DNA of 64,000 nucleotides, from positions 695,960 through 759,959 of the forward strand of contig NZ_BMVW01000002.1 of NCBI RefSeq assembly GCF_014650915.1, in the 5' to 3' direction. This DNA is from Streptomyces poonensis (lineage in GTDB: Bacteria > Actinomycetota > Actinomycetes > Streptomycetales > Streptomycetaceae). Of this stretch, positions 1 through 9,306 are shown one piece after another. The notes under the pieces are model-generated. The model made no database searches, was not told the origin of the DNA, and worked only from the letters and a program-made list of their open reading frames with translations. How positions within the stretch are numbered: position 1 is the stretch's first letter; the number at the start of each line of letters is the position of its first letter. Made by a program: the position numbers and the translations under genes.

Positions 1-622
1 CGAAGCGGACCCGGCCGGCGACATCACCACCCCAGCCATCGGTGCGCCGGTTGGTGTTGGGCGCGAGGAACTGGTGGATCAGGTAGCCGTTCGCGCCGTG
101 GATCTCCACCCCGTCGAAGCCTGCGGCGATCGCGTTGCGTGCCGCGTCGGTGAAGTCGGCGACGGTGCGGGCGATGGCATCGGCGTCCAGTTCCTGCGGG
201 GTGACGAAATCCATCGGCCCCTGGTGGGTGAACACCTGGCCCCTCGCGGCGACAGACGACGGTGCGACGGGGCTCAGACCGAGAGGAAGCAGGCTGGGAT
301 GGCTGATGCGGCCGGTGTGCATCAGCTGCGCGAAGATCACTCCGTCTTCGCGGTGAACGGCATCGGTGACCTTGCGCCAGGCGGCCACCTGCTCCGGCGA
401 ATGCAGGCCCGGCGTGTCGGGGTACCCCTGGCCGACCGGCGAGGGCTGTATCCCTTCGGTGACGATGAGGCCGGCGCTCGCGCGCTGGCTGTAGTAGGTC
501 GCCATCAGATCGGTCGCGGTGGCTCCCGGCCCGTAGGCCCGGCTGCGGGTCATCGGGGCCATCACGATGCGGTTGGCCAGCGACTGGCCGGCCACATCGA
601 TCGGGGCGAACGCGTTCGTCAT
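1..622 (-). CDS. Alkene reductase, Old Yellow Enzyme family (3' end outside window)
   Basis: An FMN-dependent NADH:flavin oxidoreductase that would reduce activated C=C bonds in the cytoplasm. The visible N-terminal ~207 residues start MTNAFAPIDV, followed by the substrate/FMN-lining stretch APMTRSRA and the active-site region VEIHGANGYLIHQFL, where the H-x-x-N pair that holds the substrate carbonyl is present. The usual NRRTD follows. The rest of the barrel lies beyond the window edge. The ATG start is followed directly by the typical first beta strand. It lies on the same strand as the MarR gene, but 317 bp separate them, so it probably has its own promoter. Family assignment is firm; the substrate is unknown. 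Confidence 0.9.
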   Translation of the reverse strand, partial: MTNAFAPIDVAGQSLANRIVMAPMTRSRAYGPGATATDLMATYYSQRASAGLIVTEGIQPSPVGQGYPDTPGLHSPEQVAAWRKVTDAVHREDGVIFAQLMHTGRISHPSLLPLGLSPVAPSSVAARGQVFTHQGPMDFVTPQELDADAIARTVADFTDAARNAIAAGFDGVEIHGANGYLIHQFLAPNTNRRTDGWGGDVAGRVRF

Positions 623-939
623 GGGGATCTCCCTGCTGTCAACAAAGGATGGAGGAGAAGAAGAGCCGGCTGCGGCGCGGCTGCGCTGCGGGCAGTTCCG
701 GTACGCCGGCCGGAACGGCGGGTCTGCGCCCGTGTGGCGCCGGCGGGCCTACGGTGCGCCGGCGTGCGTACACGTGCGTTCCTCGACCGCCGCGGTGACG
801 CGCCACTCATACGCGGCGTTGAGGCGTCCGTGGAGGTTTCTTGTGGCCCCGGGCGGCGAGGGCTGCCCTTGGGGTGCCCTCGCTCTGCGCGGGGTGGGGG
901 GCGGTGTGCCGGGCGAGTGGGCCGTCCGGCCGTGCCTGA
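623..939. other. Intergenic region, no gene seen
   Basis: This 317-bp stretch lies between the start of the reductase gene and the end of the MarR gene. Reading frames here are short and show no recognisable domain. It probably holds the promoter of the reductase gene. No convincing palindrome was found. Confidence 0.5.
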
Positions 940-1419
940 TTACCCGACAGGTGCCTGCCGGCTGTGGTCCCTGACCGACTTCTCGATGGTGTGCGCACAC
1001 GTGGTGAACGTCTCGACCTGGTCAGGGGTCAGATCGCGCACGGAGATCTGTTCCAGGGTGCGCCACATGTCGGCGATGGGCTCCTGCAGGGCACGGCCGG
1101 TATCGGTGAGGCTGACCACCATGACCCGCCGGTCGTGGGGAGCGGGCTCCCGGGTGACCAGTCCGGCCTCCTGCATGCGGCGCAGCGACTTGGAGACGGT
1201 GGAGTGGTCGAGGCCGACGCGCTCCAGCAGTTCTGACTGTGTCTGGCCGTCGCGGTCGAAGAGCTGCATCAGCAGCAGCTCCTGTCCCGGGTGCAGGTCC
1301 AGGGCGCGCAGCATGGCGGCGGCGTGGCCGCGGTGGGCACGGGCGAGCTGGAAGATGGCGTAGCTCAATCGCCCGTCGCGCGCCGCGTTCGGCAGCTCCG
1401 ATGAGGTGGTGTCGGACAT
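940..1419 (-). CDS. MarR-family transcriptional regulator
   Basis: A 159-residue winged-helix repressor of MarR type. The DNA-binding region runs from about residue 60 to 115 (TQSELLERVGLDHSTVSKSL, then the wing with PHDRRVMVVSLT). The C-terminal helix expected for dimerisation follows. An AGGAG ribosome site precedes the ATG. It lies 34 bp downstream of the quinone oxidoreductase gene on the same strand, so the two are probably cotranscribed. The paired palindromes upstream of the oxidoreductase (2411-2456) are the natural candidate operators. MarR proteins in such pairs usually respond to phenolic or electrophilic compounds; the ligand here is unknown. Confidence 0.92.
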   Translation of the reverse strand: MSDTTSSELPNAARDGRLSYAIFQLARAHRGHAAAMLRALDLHPGQELLLMQLFDRDGQTQSELLERVGLDHSTVSKSLRRMQEAGLVTREPAPHDRRVMVVSLTDTGRALQEPIADMWRTLEQISVRDLTPDQVETFTTCAHTIEKSVRDHSRQAPVG

Positions 1420-1453
1420 TGCTGCTCCTGATCACAAGAGTGGGGGTGGTCGG

Positions 1454-2368
1454 TCAGTCGACGGTGAGGACAATCTTGCCGCGGTTGTGGCCGGCGTCGC
1501 TGGCCTGCTGTGCCTTGGCGGCTTCTGCCAGCGGGTAGGTGGCGCTGATCGTGGTCACCAGTGTGCCGTCGGCGGCCTGCTGGGCCAGTTCGGCCAGCCG
1601 CGCGGCGGAGCGGCGCTGCGGGCCCTCGGCGAAGACGATGCCGAGTTCGCGGGCACGGAAGTCGGCGGTGGTGACGATCCGGCCGGTGCCGCCGCGCAGG
1701 GTGATGGAGTCCTCCAGTGCGCCCTTGCCCGCGGCGTCGAAGACGGCGTCCACCCCTTCGGGGGCGAGCTCGCGGACCCGCTGGACCAGGTTGTCCCCGT
1801 AGACCAGCGCGGTCGCGCCGAGCGAGGTGACGTACTCCTGGTTGGCCGGCCCGGCGGTGCCGATGACGCGGGCGCCGCGGGCGACGGCGAGCTGGACGGC
1901 GATGGTGCCGAGCGCGCCGGACGCCCCGTGGATCAGCAGCGTCTCACCCGGGGTGATGCCGAGCAGGTCCAGCACGCGTTCGGCACCGTCGCTCGCCACG
2001 GGCAGGGCGGCGGCGTGTGTCCAGTCCAGGCCGGCCGGCTTGGGCGCGAGGACGGCCGCGAACGCCAGGGCGTACTGGGCGTAGGAGCCGGTGTCGGACC
2101 AGCCCAGGACCTCGTCCCCCACCTTCAGGTGGTCGACGTCCTCGCCGACGGCGTCGACCACACCGGCGATCTCCCCGCCGGGCACGGCGGGCAGCGTGGT
2201 GGGGAAGATGGCCTCCATGACACCGGAGCGGATCTTGCCGTCCACCGGGTTCACGCCGACAGCCTGTACACGCACACGGACCTGGCCGGGGCCGGGCTGA
2301 GGAATGTCGATCTCCGCCTCGTGCAGAACCTCGGTGCCGCCGAACGCGTCGAAAACGATGGCCTTCAT
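1454..2368 (-). CDS. NADP-dependent quinone oxidoreductase / zinc-independent alcohol dehydrogenase family
   Basis: A 304-residue cytosolic medium-chain dehydrogenase/reductase of the quinone oxidoreductase branch. It starts MKAIVFDAFGG and has a GroES-like N-terminal domain with the sequence VGVNPVDGKIRSG. A Rossmann nucleotide-binding motif, IHGASGALGTIAVQLA, lies near residue 150. No structural zinc cysteines are visible, as expected for this branch. The ATG was chosen because it begins the conserved first strand; the open frame continues upstream without homology. It leads the probable operon with the MarR gene. Quinones or other electrophiles are plausible substrates, inferred from the MarR partner. 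Confidence 0.92.
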   Translation of the reverse strand: MKAIVFDAFGGTEVLHEAEIDIPQPGPGQVRVRVQAVGVNPVDGKIRSGVMEAIFPTTLPAVPGGEIAGVVDAVGEDVDHLKVGDEVLGWSDTGSYAQYALAFAAVLAPKPAGLDWTHAAALPVASDGAERVLDLLGITPGETLLIHGASGALGTIAVQLAVARGARVIGTAGPANQEYVTSLGATALVYGDNLVQRVRELAPEGVDAVFDAAGKGALEDSITLRGGTGRIVTTADFRARELGIVFAEGPQRRSAARLAELAQQAADGTLVTTISATYPLAEAAKAQQASDAGHNRGKIVLTVD

Positions 2369-2410
2369 GACTGGGGTCTCCTCAAGTGGGATGCCGCGCC
2401 GACCACTTTC

Positions 2411-2456
2411 TGTGGCCAGCCACATAAAAGTAACACCGATTGTGTGGCTAGCCAAG
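2411..2456. promoter_or_regulatory. Paired palindromic operator candidates upstream of the oxidoreductase-MarR operon
   Basis: Two similar 14-bp palindromes occur at 2411-2424 (TGTGGCCAGCCACA) and 2443-2456 (TGTGGCTAGCCAAG). Their starts are 32 bp apart, about three helical turns, so dimers could bind on one DNA face. They lie 43-88 bp upstream of the oxidoreductase start, where a repressor of that promoter would bind. The match to the MarR gene in the operon is inferred from position only. Confidence 0.55.
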
Positions 2457-2569
2457 TAATTGCTTCGAGGGGGATCCCGGAGGCGATCCGCCTGTCGGCG
2501 AAACGGGCCCGGCGGCCAACCTGACCCACAAGCGGGTCCCGGCCGACCAGCAGTCCACCGCCCGGAAGA

Positions 2570-3191
2570 ACCTCGTCCCGGACAAAGACTGGCGACCGAG
2601 GACCCGGTCCTCTTCGAGGGGACGGCGTGCGCCTCCGGCCGCCTCCACCCGCCGGAGCGCCGGAGGTTCGGCGCGCTGCTGCTCGCCTGCGCACGGCCGG
2701 GCGCCACCGTGCACATCTCCGAGATGTTCCGCCCCGCGCGCGGCACCGGACACATCCTCGACATGCTCGACGTCCTCCACCTCGACCAGGTGGCGCTGCC
2801 CATCCACGACGGGGCGTTCTCCGCTATGGACCTCACCGCCCGCCACCCGCGCACCGGCGAGCCGCTGTCCGCGGTGAAGTCCATGGCGCAGACCCTCGCC
2901 GTCGGCGAACTCCAGCGCGAGCTGACCCACGACGGGCTGCGGGCCGCCGACGCCAAGGGCAACGAAGGGGGACGCCACCCCGCCGTGGCGGCCGACAAGA
3001 CCGGCACCGTCCGCACCGCGTGCCTGGAAGGCCGGTCCATCACCGGCATCGCCCGCGACCACGGCGTCAGCCGCAGCGGCATCCGCACCGTCGTCGCCGA
3101 CCTCCTGCCCGACCACACCGCCATCGAGAAGCCCCCCATTACCGTCTTCGTAGCCCCGCGATGGGGTTACCGGCCTTCGGAGTTGGCATGA
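2570..3191 (+). pseudogene. Serine recombinase (resolvase/invertase) remnant
   Basis: The translation from about 2590 onwards reads like a resolvase: DTVHISEMFR-type sequence (here GATVHISEMFRPARGT), then the E-helix region (AVGELQRELTHDGLRAADAKG) and a C-terminal helix-turn-helix (GRSITGIARDHGVSRSGIRT). The N-terminal catalytic part, with the nucleophilic serine and YxRxS motif, is absent or out of frame, and no credible start exists. It is therefore a decayed recombinase, probably from a plasmid or transposon. It sits directly beside the IS110 and LanC fragments, which marks this as a recombination-prone junction. Confidence 0.6.
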
Positions 3192-3373
3192 CAACTTCCC
3201 CTTGTCGAGTGCATGGCCCGGGGGGTGGTGTCACCAGTTCCGGGGGCACTGACAGACCGCTGACCAGGGGCATGACCACCGGCTTCTCCGCAGGTCGGGA
3301 GGCTCTTCGTAATGTGGATGTGGCGATCGGTGCCGTGGCAGGGCCGGGTGAGCACGACCGGAGGACACCACAC

Positions 3374-3552
3374 ATGATCGACACCGGCGACATCGACATC
3401 GACATCTACCTGGGCCTGGACGTAGGCAAGGGCGAACACCACGCCACCGCCCTCACCCCGGCCGACAAGAAGACCCTTGACCGCAGACTGCCCAACAGCG
3501 AAGCCCCAGCGCCGCGGGGTCTTCACCAAGCTGCAGGCCAGGCACGGCACCG
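3374..3552 (+). pseudogene. IS110-family transposase, N-terminal fragment
   Basis: It begins ATG with IDIYLGLDVGKGEHHATALT, the first DEDD-nuclease strand of IS110 transposases, including the leading catalytic aspartate. A frameshift near 3490 moves the continuing homology (RGVFTKLQARHGTVL) to another frame. It then ends abruptly at about 3552, where LanC sequence begins. Only ~60 of ~400 residues remain. The insertion or a later deletion removed the front half of the LanC gene. Confidence 0.65.
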
Positions 3553-5334
3553 TCCTCGGTGCGCCTGACCGACCCCCTCACCCACGACGGTGCCACCGTG
3601 CCGGGCTGGTGGACGGCGACCGGGCCGACCGGCCGCATCGACGAGAACGACTTCCCCGGCGGACACGCCAACCTCGGACTGGCCCATGGCATCGCCGGCC
3701 CCCTGGCCCTGCTCGGCCTGAGCCTGATGGCCGGTGTCACCGTGCCGGGACAAGCAGAGGCCATCCACCGCCTGTGCGCCTGGCTGGAGGACTGGCGCAT
3801 CGACACGCCCACCGGATCGCGATGGCCGTACATGCTCACACGCGACGAGCTGGCCACTCGGCCGGACAAGGTCACTCACAGCGGCGCAGAGCACAGACCG
3901 TCATGGTGCTACGGCACCGCCGGACTCGCTCGGGCCCTGCAGATCGCCGCCGCGGCGACCGGCGATGCGACCGTACGCAAGGTGGCGGAAGCAGCACTCG
4001 TCAGCGCCCTGACCGACCCGGCCCAACTGGCTCTCACCGCGGATGGGTCGCTGTGCCACGGCTGGGCCGGCCTTGCCCGCATCGCGGATCGGGCAGCGTC
4101 GGACGCGGCAGACGTGGCAACGGCCACGCGGTTGCGAGGCCTGTCGGCCGGACTCGCCGACCGAGCCGAGGCCGACTATCCAGACGGTACCGGCCTGCTC
4201 GAAGGCTCCGCCGGAATGGCACTCGCCGCCCTCGCCGCCACGGGTCCGCCCGCATGCCTCCCGCTGGAGCAGCGCGTGAGGGAACTGTGTGACCTCGCCG
4301 AAGCGGCCGAGCGCCGACTTGATCCGGCGAGTGCATCCGCCGTGCACAATCTCGCCGCGCTCCTCGCCTCGGACTGCGGTCTGCCCGGCCTGGCCCGGCA
4401 GTGGTGTCACCGCCAGGCCGACATGCACCTGCGCGCCCATCCCCTGGACGCGCAGGCCGCACGTCACGCCCTGGAACCCCTCGGTAACCTCGCCCGCCTC
4501 CACGTCCGCTCGGGCGACGGAGAGCGCGCCTTCGCCCTCATCGACGCCCTGTGGAAGGCGGTGGATTCCAGAACCGATACCACCATCGACGGCATGCACC
4601 TCCCTGCCGCCCGGCTGACCGATCCCGACGAGGCACACCATGAGCTGCGCCGCTGGCTGTGGGCCCTGCTCCTGGCCACCGGAGCACGCGCCCTTGCCGT
4701 GGGCGGCCGCTGGGACGAGGCCCTCGCCAGCCTGGAACAGCACAATGGCGTCGGCCGTCGCATGTTCGACGGCCGACAGGTTGCGGTGATGGCCCGCTTG
4801 GTTGCTGGTGACACCAGCGGAGTCCGCGAACTCCTCGACTCCACCCTCCCAGGCGATACCTGGGAACAAGCGGTGACGGCCTGCCTCTCCCTGCTCTGCG
4901 ACGGCGACAGCACGGCTTCGGAGGAGGTGCTCACGCCGTACCAAGCCCTCCTCGCAGCGGCGCCGGGCCCGGCCGCCGCCCACCACCAACTCACCACCGC
5001 TGTCTTCCTGACCCGTCTCGGGTTGACGATCGTCGATGCCCTTGGCGGTGTTGCCCACACCTCGGCACGGTCTGTCGTGGACCAGCTGATGTCGCTCGCC
5101 ACCATCACGAGGGACGGCTACGTGGCTCGGGAAATTCTGCAGCACGAGGGCTGCGCACGTTGCCTCTCGCCGTCCGCCCAGCGAGAGCTGACAGACATCA
5201 CGGACGCCGGCGCCCTGGGAGCCGGCGAGCTTCCCGGGCATCTACTCACCCGGCTCGAGGCAGCGCTGATGCTGGCCGAGGAGGTGATCGCCCGGCAACC
5301 GTCCAGTCAACGCGCCGTCGGCCCGGACCATTGA
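3553..5334 (+). pseudogene. LanC-type lanthionine cyclase, C-terminal part, running into a helical-repeat-like protein
   Basis: LanC enzymes are zinc proteins that add cysteine thiols to dehydrated Ser/Thr in lanthipeptides. The first ~240 residues carry the LanC signature: GGHANLGLAHGIAGPLALL, then WCYGTAGLARAL and CHGWAGLA, supplying the zinc-ligand Cys, Cys and His. The N-terminal ~170-200 residues are missing where IS110 sequence abuts. The last ~340 residues (LPLEQRVRELCDLAEAAERR onward) no longer resemble LanC and look like an all-helical repeat protein, so the frame may be a fusion of two neighbouring genes. The frame can be read from GTG 3559, but no ribosome site supports that start. 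It lies upstream of an ABC exporter, consistent with a dismantled lanthipeptide locus. Confidence 0.72.
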
Positions 5335-5627
5335 GCGAAGGGCCTCGGGCCGATGCCACCTCCCACGCACCACCGCAGTTGGATCTCGCTATGCCTCCCC
5401 GCCACGGTGAGCCTCACCTGTCACATGTGTATCGGTTGCGGCGTTTCGGCCACGCTGCAGTGCCTGCAAGCACCGGCCTCCCAAGGGCTGACGCGTTGCG
5501 CAGCCCCGACTGCCAAGCGTCCGAGCGGAATCGACCTCGTCCGAAACACCTGTGTTCGATATCGCGGCCTCTGTCGTTGACTCCCGTGCCGCTGCCTTCA
5601 TCCCACCGACCGCACGGAGAGGTTCCG
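5335..5627 (+). other. Intergenic region with a cysteine-rich short reading frame (5353-5580)
   Basis: The 293 bp between the LanC remnant and the ABC transporter hold a 75-codon frame starting at 5353. Its middle reads SLTCHMCIGCGVSATLQC, with eight cysteines in total. A Cys/Ser/Thr-rich peptide beside LanC could be a lanthipeptide precursor, but third-position GC is lower than in the neighbouring genes and there is no clear ribosome site. It is recorded as a candidate, not called as a gene. Confidence 0.25.
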
Positions 5628-7511
5628 TTGACTTCCACCACAGCCCACGACGCTCCCCCCGTCCCACCGCCGCCACCTGCCGAGATCACCTACTCCGGCC
5701 AGTACTCCGTGAATCCGCTCGGCCAGGTCAGCTTCCGCGCCCTGTGCGCCGGGCTCCCCGCAGTACTGCGGCGTATTGCCGCCATGGCATGGCGGATCGA
5801 CCACCGAGCCGTCCTCCTGCTCCTCGCCTGCCAGCTGATCACCGGCGTGTCCGCCGCGGTGCTGCTGGCTGCCACGGCCAGGGCCATGCGCCCCGTCCTC
5901 GGTGCCGGTGCGGTCTCGGACCGCCTGCACGAGGCGCTTCCGGCTCTCATCGTCGTCGCCGCTGCGAGCGCCGTCACCCGGGCTACCGTGGCCGTGGCCG
6001 CGTACGCCGAGCGGCGGATCACACCCCGGCTGACGACAGCGACCGATTCCGCGCTGGTCGAGGCCGTCTGCCGGGTCGAGGCCGCGGCGTACGCCGCCGA
6101 TGGTTTCTCCGACCGCCAGGAGGCTGCGGAGATGGGTGTGACGCGTACGCACGTCATGGTCATGGACGCCCAGCGCTTCATGTCCGCCCTGATCAAGCTG
6201 ATCACGGCCGGCGGCGTCCTTTCCGTGCTCAACCCCCTGATGCTGCCGCTGCTCCTCCTGGCCGTCGCCCCGGCCGGCATCGGGGCGATCCTCACCGCAC
6301 GTGTCGACTACGAGATCCACTACGCGAACATCGCGGACCGCAACGTCCGCGGTATGACGCGCTGGTGGGCCACCGCGCCGAAGTACGGGGACGAGGTCCG
6401 TGCCAACGGCATGACCGACTACCTCCTCCACTGGTACCGGGCCCTGTCGGAGCGGGTCGACCAGCGCTCGCTGACGGCCGCTCCCCGGACCCTGCGCATC
6501 GCTCTGCTCTCCTCCCTCGCCAGTGGCACGTTCCTCGCCGCCACCTGGGGAATGCTCGCCTGGCTGGCCGTCACCGGACGGATCACGCCGGCCATCGCCG
6601 CCACGGCCGTCGTCGCGGTCCAGACCACCCTGGCAGCGCTGTCCCAAGTAGTCATCAACGGCGCTGCGGTGTTCCACACCAGCCTCTACCTCAGCGACAT
6701 GCAGGCCTTCTTCGACGCCGCCGCCCGACAGGCGCCGAAGCGCGGCCCGCTGACCGTCGGCCCGCCGGTGGAGGAGATTCGGCTCGACGAGGTCACCTAC
6801 CGGTACCCCGGCAAGGACAAGCCCGCCGTCGACGGCGTCTCCCTGACTCTGCGGCGCGGCCAGATCCTTGCCATCGTCGGCCTGAACGGCTCCGGCAAGA
6901 GCACTCTGACCCGCCTGATCACCGGCATCTACCTCCCGGACAAGGGCCGGGTCACCTGGAACGGCACCGACCTCGCCCACACCGATCCGGCCACCGTCTG
7001 GAACTGCACCGGCCTGGTCCCGCAGATCTTCGCCCAGTGGCCCCTGCGGGCCCGGGAGAACGTGACCCTCGGCCAGCCCAGGAGCCACGACGACCGCGAG
7101 GTATGGGACGCGGTGGACGCGGTCGGCATGCGCGAGGCGGTCGAGGACCTGCCCGCCGGCCTCGACACACTCCTCGCCCGCGAGATCTTCGGCGGTGCCG
7201 AACTCTCCGGCGGTCAGTGGCAACGCCTGGCGTGCTCCCGAGCCCTGTACCGGCGCCCGCCCCTGCTGATCCTGGACGAACCCACCTCACAGATGGACCC
7301 CCGCGGCGAGCACGGCATCTTCGAGAAGATCAAGGCCATCTCCGCCGACCGGATCACCATCGTCGTCACGCACCGCCTGGAGAACACGAAGATCGCCGAC
7401 CACATCATCGTCATGGAGCAAGGCCGCCTCACCGAACAAGGCACCTACGACGACCTCATCCACGCCGGCGGAACCTTCGCCGGCCTGCTCCGACTGTCAC
7501 GAGATCGCTGA
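5628..7511 (+). CDS. ABC transporter, fused membrane and ATPase domains (exporter half-transporter)
   Basis: A 627-residue half-transporter: an N-terminal membrane domain (about residues 40-330, several hydrophobic segments) followed by an ATPase. ATPase motifs in order are Walker A GLNGSGKST (~res 418), signature AELSGGQWQRL (~525), Walker B LLILDEPTSQ (~546) and the H-loop VVTHRLEN (~580). The TTG start is preferred because GGAGAGG lies five bases upstream and the first membrane segment follows at the usual distance. The architecture matches peptide/lipid exporters that act as homodimers. Its position after the LanC remnant suggests export of a modified peptide, but that is inference. No C39 peptidase domain is present. 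Confidence 0.9.
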   Translation: MTSTTAHDAPPVPPPPPAEITYSGQYSVNPLGQVSFRALCAGLPAVLRRIAAMAWRIDHRAVLLLLACQLITGVSAAVLLAATARAMRPVLGAGAVSDRLHEALPALIVVAAASAVTRATVAVAAYAERRITPRLTTATDSALVEAVCRVEAAAYAADGFSDRQEAAEMGVTRTHVMVMDAQRFMSALIKLITAGGVLSVLNPLMLPLLLLAVAPAGIGAILTARVDYEIHYANIADRNVRGMTRWWATAPKYGDEVRANGMTDYLLHWYRALSERVDQRSLTAAPRTLRIALLSSLASGTFLAATWGMLAWLAVTGRITPAIAATAVVAVQTTLAALSQVVINGAAVFHTSLYLSDMQAFFDAAARQAPKRGPLTVGPPVEEIRLDEVTYRYPGKDKPAVDGVSLTLRRGQILAIVGLNGSGKSTLTRLITGIYLPDKGRVTWNGTDLAHTDPATVWNCTGLVPQIFAQWPLRARENVTLGQPRSHDDREVWDAVDAVGMREAVEDLPAGLDTLLAREIFGGAELSGGQWQRLACSRALYRRPPLLILDEPTSQMDPRGEHGIFEKIKAISADRITIVVTHRLENTKIADHIIVMEQGRLTEQGTYDDLIHAGGTFAGLLRLSRDR

Positions 7512-7571
7512 CCGCGCTCACCTCCAGGCACCTGACCCGTCTCGGCCGACCTTACGGAAGGACCGCACTGC

Positions 7572-7883
7572 GTGACCGCCACCGAATGCACAGACACCGC
7601 CTCCGAGCGACTGACCATGGAGGTAGAGGACACCGCTGCCAGCGTCCTGGCCGAGCACCGTTTCACGGTCTCCCGCGCCTGGACGCCTGACACCGTCGTT
7701 GGCTGTTTGCGTGACACCGACTTCGCCCGGCCCGACCTCTTCACCGACCGTTCCGTAGCTTGCGAGGCAAAAGTGCGCTGGCTCCTTGACGCGCACTCCC
7801 ATAGCGGGGTTCTGAGGGAGAACGTGACGTGCACCGTGCTGCCGGTACTGCTGTCGACCCGCCACCGCGGGACCGCCTCATGA
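7572..7883 (+). CDS. Small protein resembling the C-terminal tail of SAM-dependent methyltransferases
   Basis: A 103-residue product starting GTG, with GGAAGGA ten bases upstream. The stretch HRFTVSRAWTPDTVVGCLR, followed by FARPDLF and a final beta hairpin, resembles the last ~80 residues of small class I methyltransferases. The SAM-binding Rossmann core is missing, so activity on its own is unlikely. The stop overlaps the next start (ATGA at 7880-7883), so translation is coupled to the NUDIX-kinase gene. It could be a partner subunit, a trimmed gene, or an unrelated fold; the good ribosome site argues that it is still expressed. Confidence 0.6.
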   Translation: MTATECTDTASERLTMEVEDTAASVLAEHRFTVSRAWTPDTVVGCLRDTDFARPDLFTDRSVACEAKVRWLLDAHSHSGVLRENVTCTVLPVLLSTRHRGTAS

Positions 7884-9265
7884 GCGACCGGCAGCACCGG
7901 CACAGCGAGCCGGTCGACGTTCACCTGATTCTGCGCCGCGACACCGCCGCAGGCCCAGAGATCCTGCTGTCCCGCCGCGCCGGGGACGTCTACGCCTCGG
8001 GCCTGTGGCATCTGCCGTCCGGACACCTTGAAGGACCGGAGGAGGACGTGGTCACCGCTCTCGTCCGGGAGACCCGGGAGGAGACCGGCGTCGTCGTCGA
8101 CCACGCCGATGTTCGCGCGGCTGTCACCGTGCACCATCGCGCCCCCGGCGGCGCTGCGCGTGTCGGATTCTTCTTCGAGGGCCGACGCTGGCACGGCACC
8201 CCGCAGGTGAGGGAACACGACGTGTGCGATGCCATGGGCTGGTTCCCGCTCGACGTCTTGCCAGAGCCCATGGTCGCGTACTGCCGTGCCGGGCTGGATG
8301 CCTACCGGGCCGGTGCCCGGATCGCCGTTCACTTCCAGGAACCTGGCGACCCGATCGCCTACGACCCGGCCGTCGACCGGTTGCTCCTGGTCCCCGCCAA
8401 CGATGCGGACAACGCGGCGCCCGAGGTCGCAGTGCGCGACTTCACCGAGCGGGCGGTCGGCCGCATCACCAACTGGACGGACGTCTCCTGGGCACGGGAG
8501 GGCAGCCGGGTGTGGCGGGTCCACGGCGCCGAAGGCGGCACATGGTTCGTCAAGGTCCATCAGAGCGACCGCTTCCACCAGCGCGAGGTGACCGCGCTCC
8601 GCAGCTGGGTTCCCCATCTCGGCGCGGCCGCACCCCGTCTGGTGGCCGCTGATGAGACGCTGCGGGCCGTGGTCATCACCGCGGTGGGAGGCCGGTCCCT
8701 CCATGGCGCCGTCCATCCGCCCAAGGAGCAGCAGCGGATCTTCTACAGCATCGGGCGGCTCGCGGCAGCCATCCACCGCAGCGCCCCCACCCGTCCAGCC
8801 ACCGGCCCCCTGTCCCTCGGGAAGCTGGAGCGGCACCTCGACAGGGCCCGTCCCCACCTCGCGCCCGGAGATGAGAAGTTCATCCGCGAGATGGCCGAGA
8901 AGGCCGCCGACCTGCCCGTCCTCGAGACGGGACCCACGCACGGCGACTTCCAGCTCCGGAATCTCCGCTGGGACGAGATGACCAGCGCCTTGTACGTGCT
9001 CGATTTCGAACGCAGTGAAGAGGGACCGGCCGTACGGGATTTCGTGCGCCTCGCGGACGCGTGGAGCGGGCGGCCGGACCTCTTCGAGGCCGTGCTGGAT
9101 GGATACGGCCGTCCCTTCACCCCGGCCGAGGAGGAGCATCTCGCCGTCCTGGCGGCGCTCGATGCCCTGTCCGGCATTCAGTACGGCACCGCACATGGAG
9201 ACCTGGAGCTCGTCGAGCGCGGCCGCCGCACCGTGGCCCGCCTCCGCGCCACGGCCCGCCCTTGA
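7880..9265 (+). CDS. NUDIX hydrolase - aminoglycoside-phosphotransferase-like kinase fusion
   Basis: A 461-residue two-domain protein. Residues ~10-150 form a NUDIX domain with a slightly expanded box (GHLEGPEEDV, then RETREETG, ~res 45-68), supplying the metal-binding glutamates used to cleave nucleoside-diphosphate-X bonds. Residues ~180-455 are kinase-like, with HGDFQLRNL (~353) as the catalytic loop (D and N) and LDFER (~374) as the metal-binding motif. The start overlaps the preceding stop as ATGA. The substrate is unknown; phosphorylation and hydrolysis of a related metabolite or nucleotide-sugar is possible. Residues of both active sites are visible, so both halves could be active. Confidence 0.85.
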   Translation: MSDRQHRHSEPVDVHLILRRDTAAGPEILLSRRAGDVYASGLWHLPSGHLEGPEEDVVTALVRETREETGVVVDHADVRAAVTVHHRAPGGAARVGFFFEGRRWHGTPQVREHDVCDAMGWFPLDVLPEPMVAYCRAGLDAYRAGARIAVHFQEPGDPIAYDPAVDRLLLVPANDADNAAPEVAVRDFTERAVGRITNWTDVSWAREGSRVWRVHGAEGGTWFVKVHQSDRFHQREVTALRSWVPHLGAAAPRLVAADETLRAVVITAVGGRSLHGAVHPPKEQQRIFYSIGRLAAAIHRSAPTRPATGPLSLGKLERHLDRARPHLAPGDEKFIREMAEKAADLPVLETGPTHGDFQLRNLRWDEMTSALYVLDFERSEEGPAVRDFVRLADAWSGRPDLFEAVLDGYGRPFTPAEEEHLAVLAALDALSGIQYGTAHGDLELVERGRRTVARLRATARP

Positions 9266-9306
9266 ACACCACCACCCATCACACCGGATCGTTGAGGAGC
9301 AGCACC

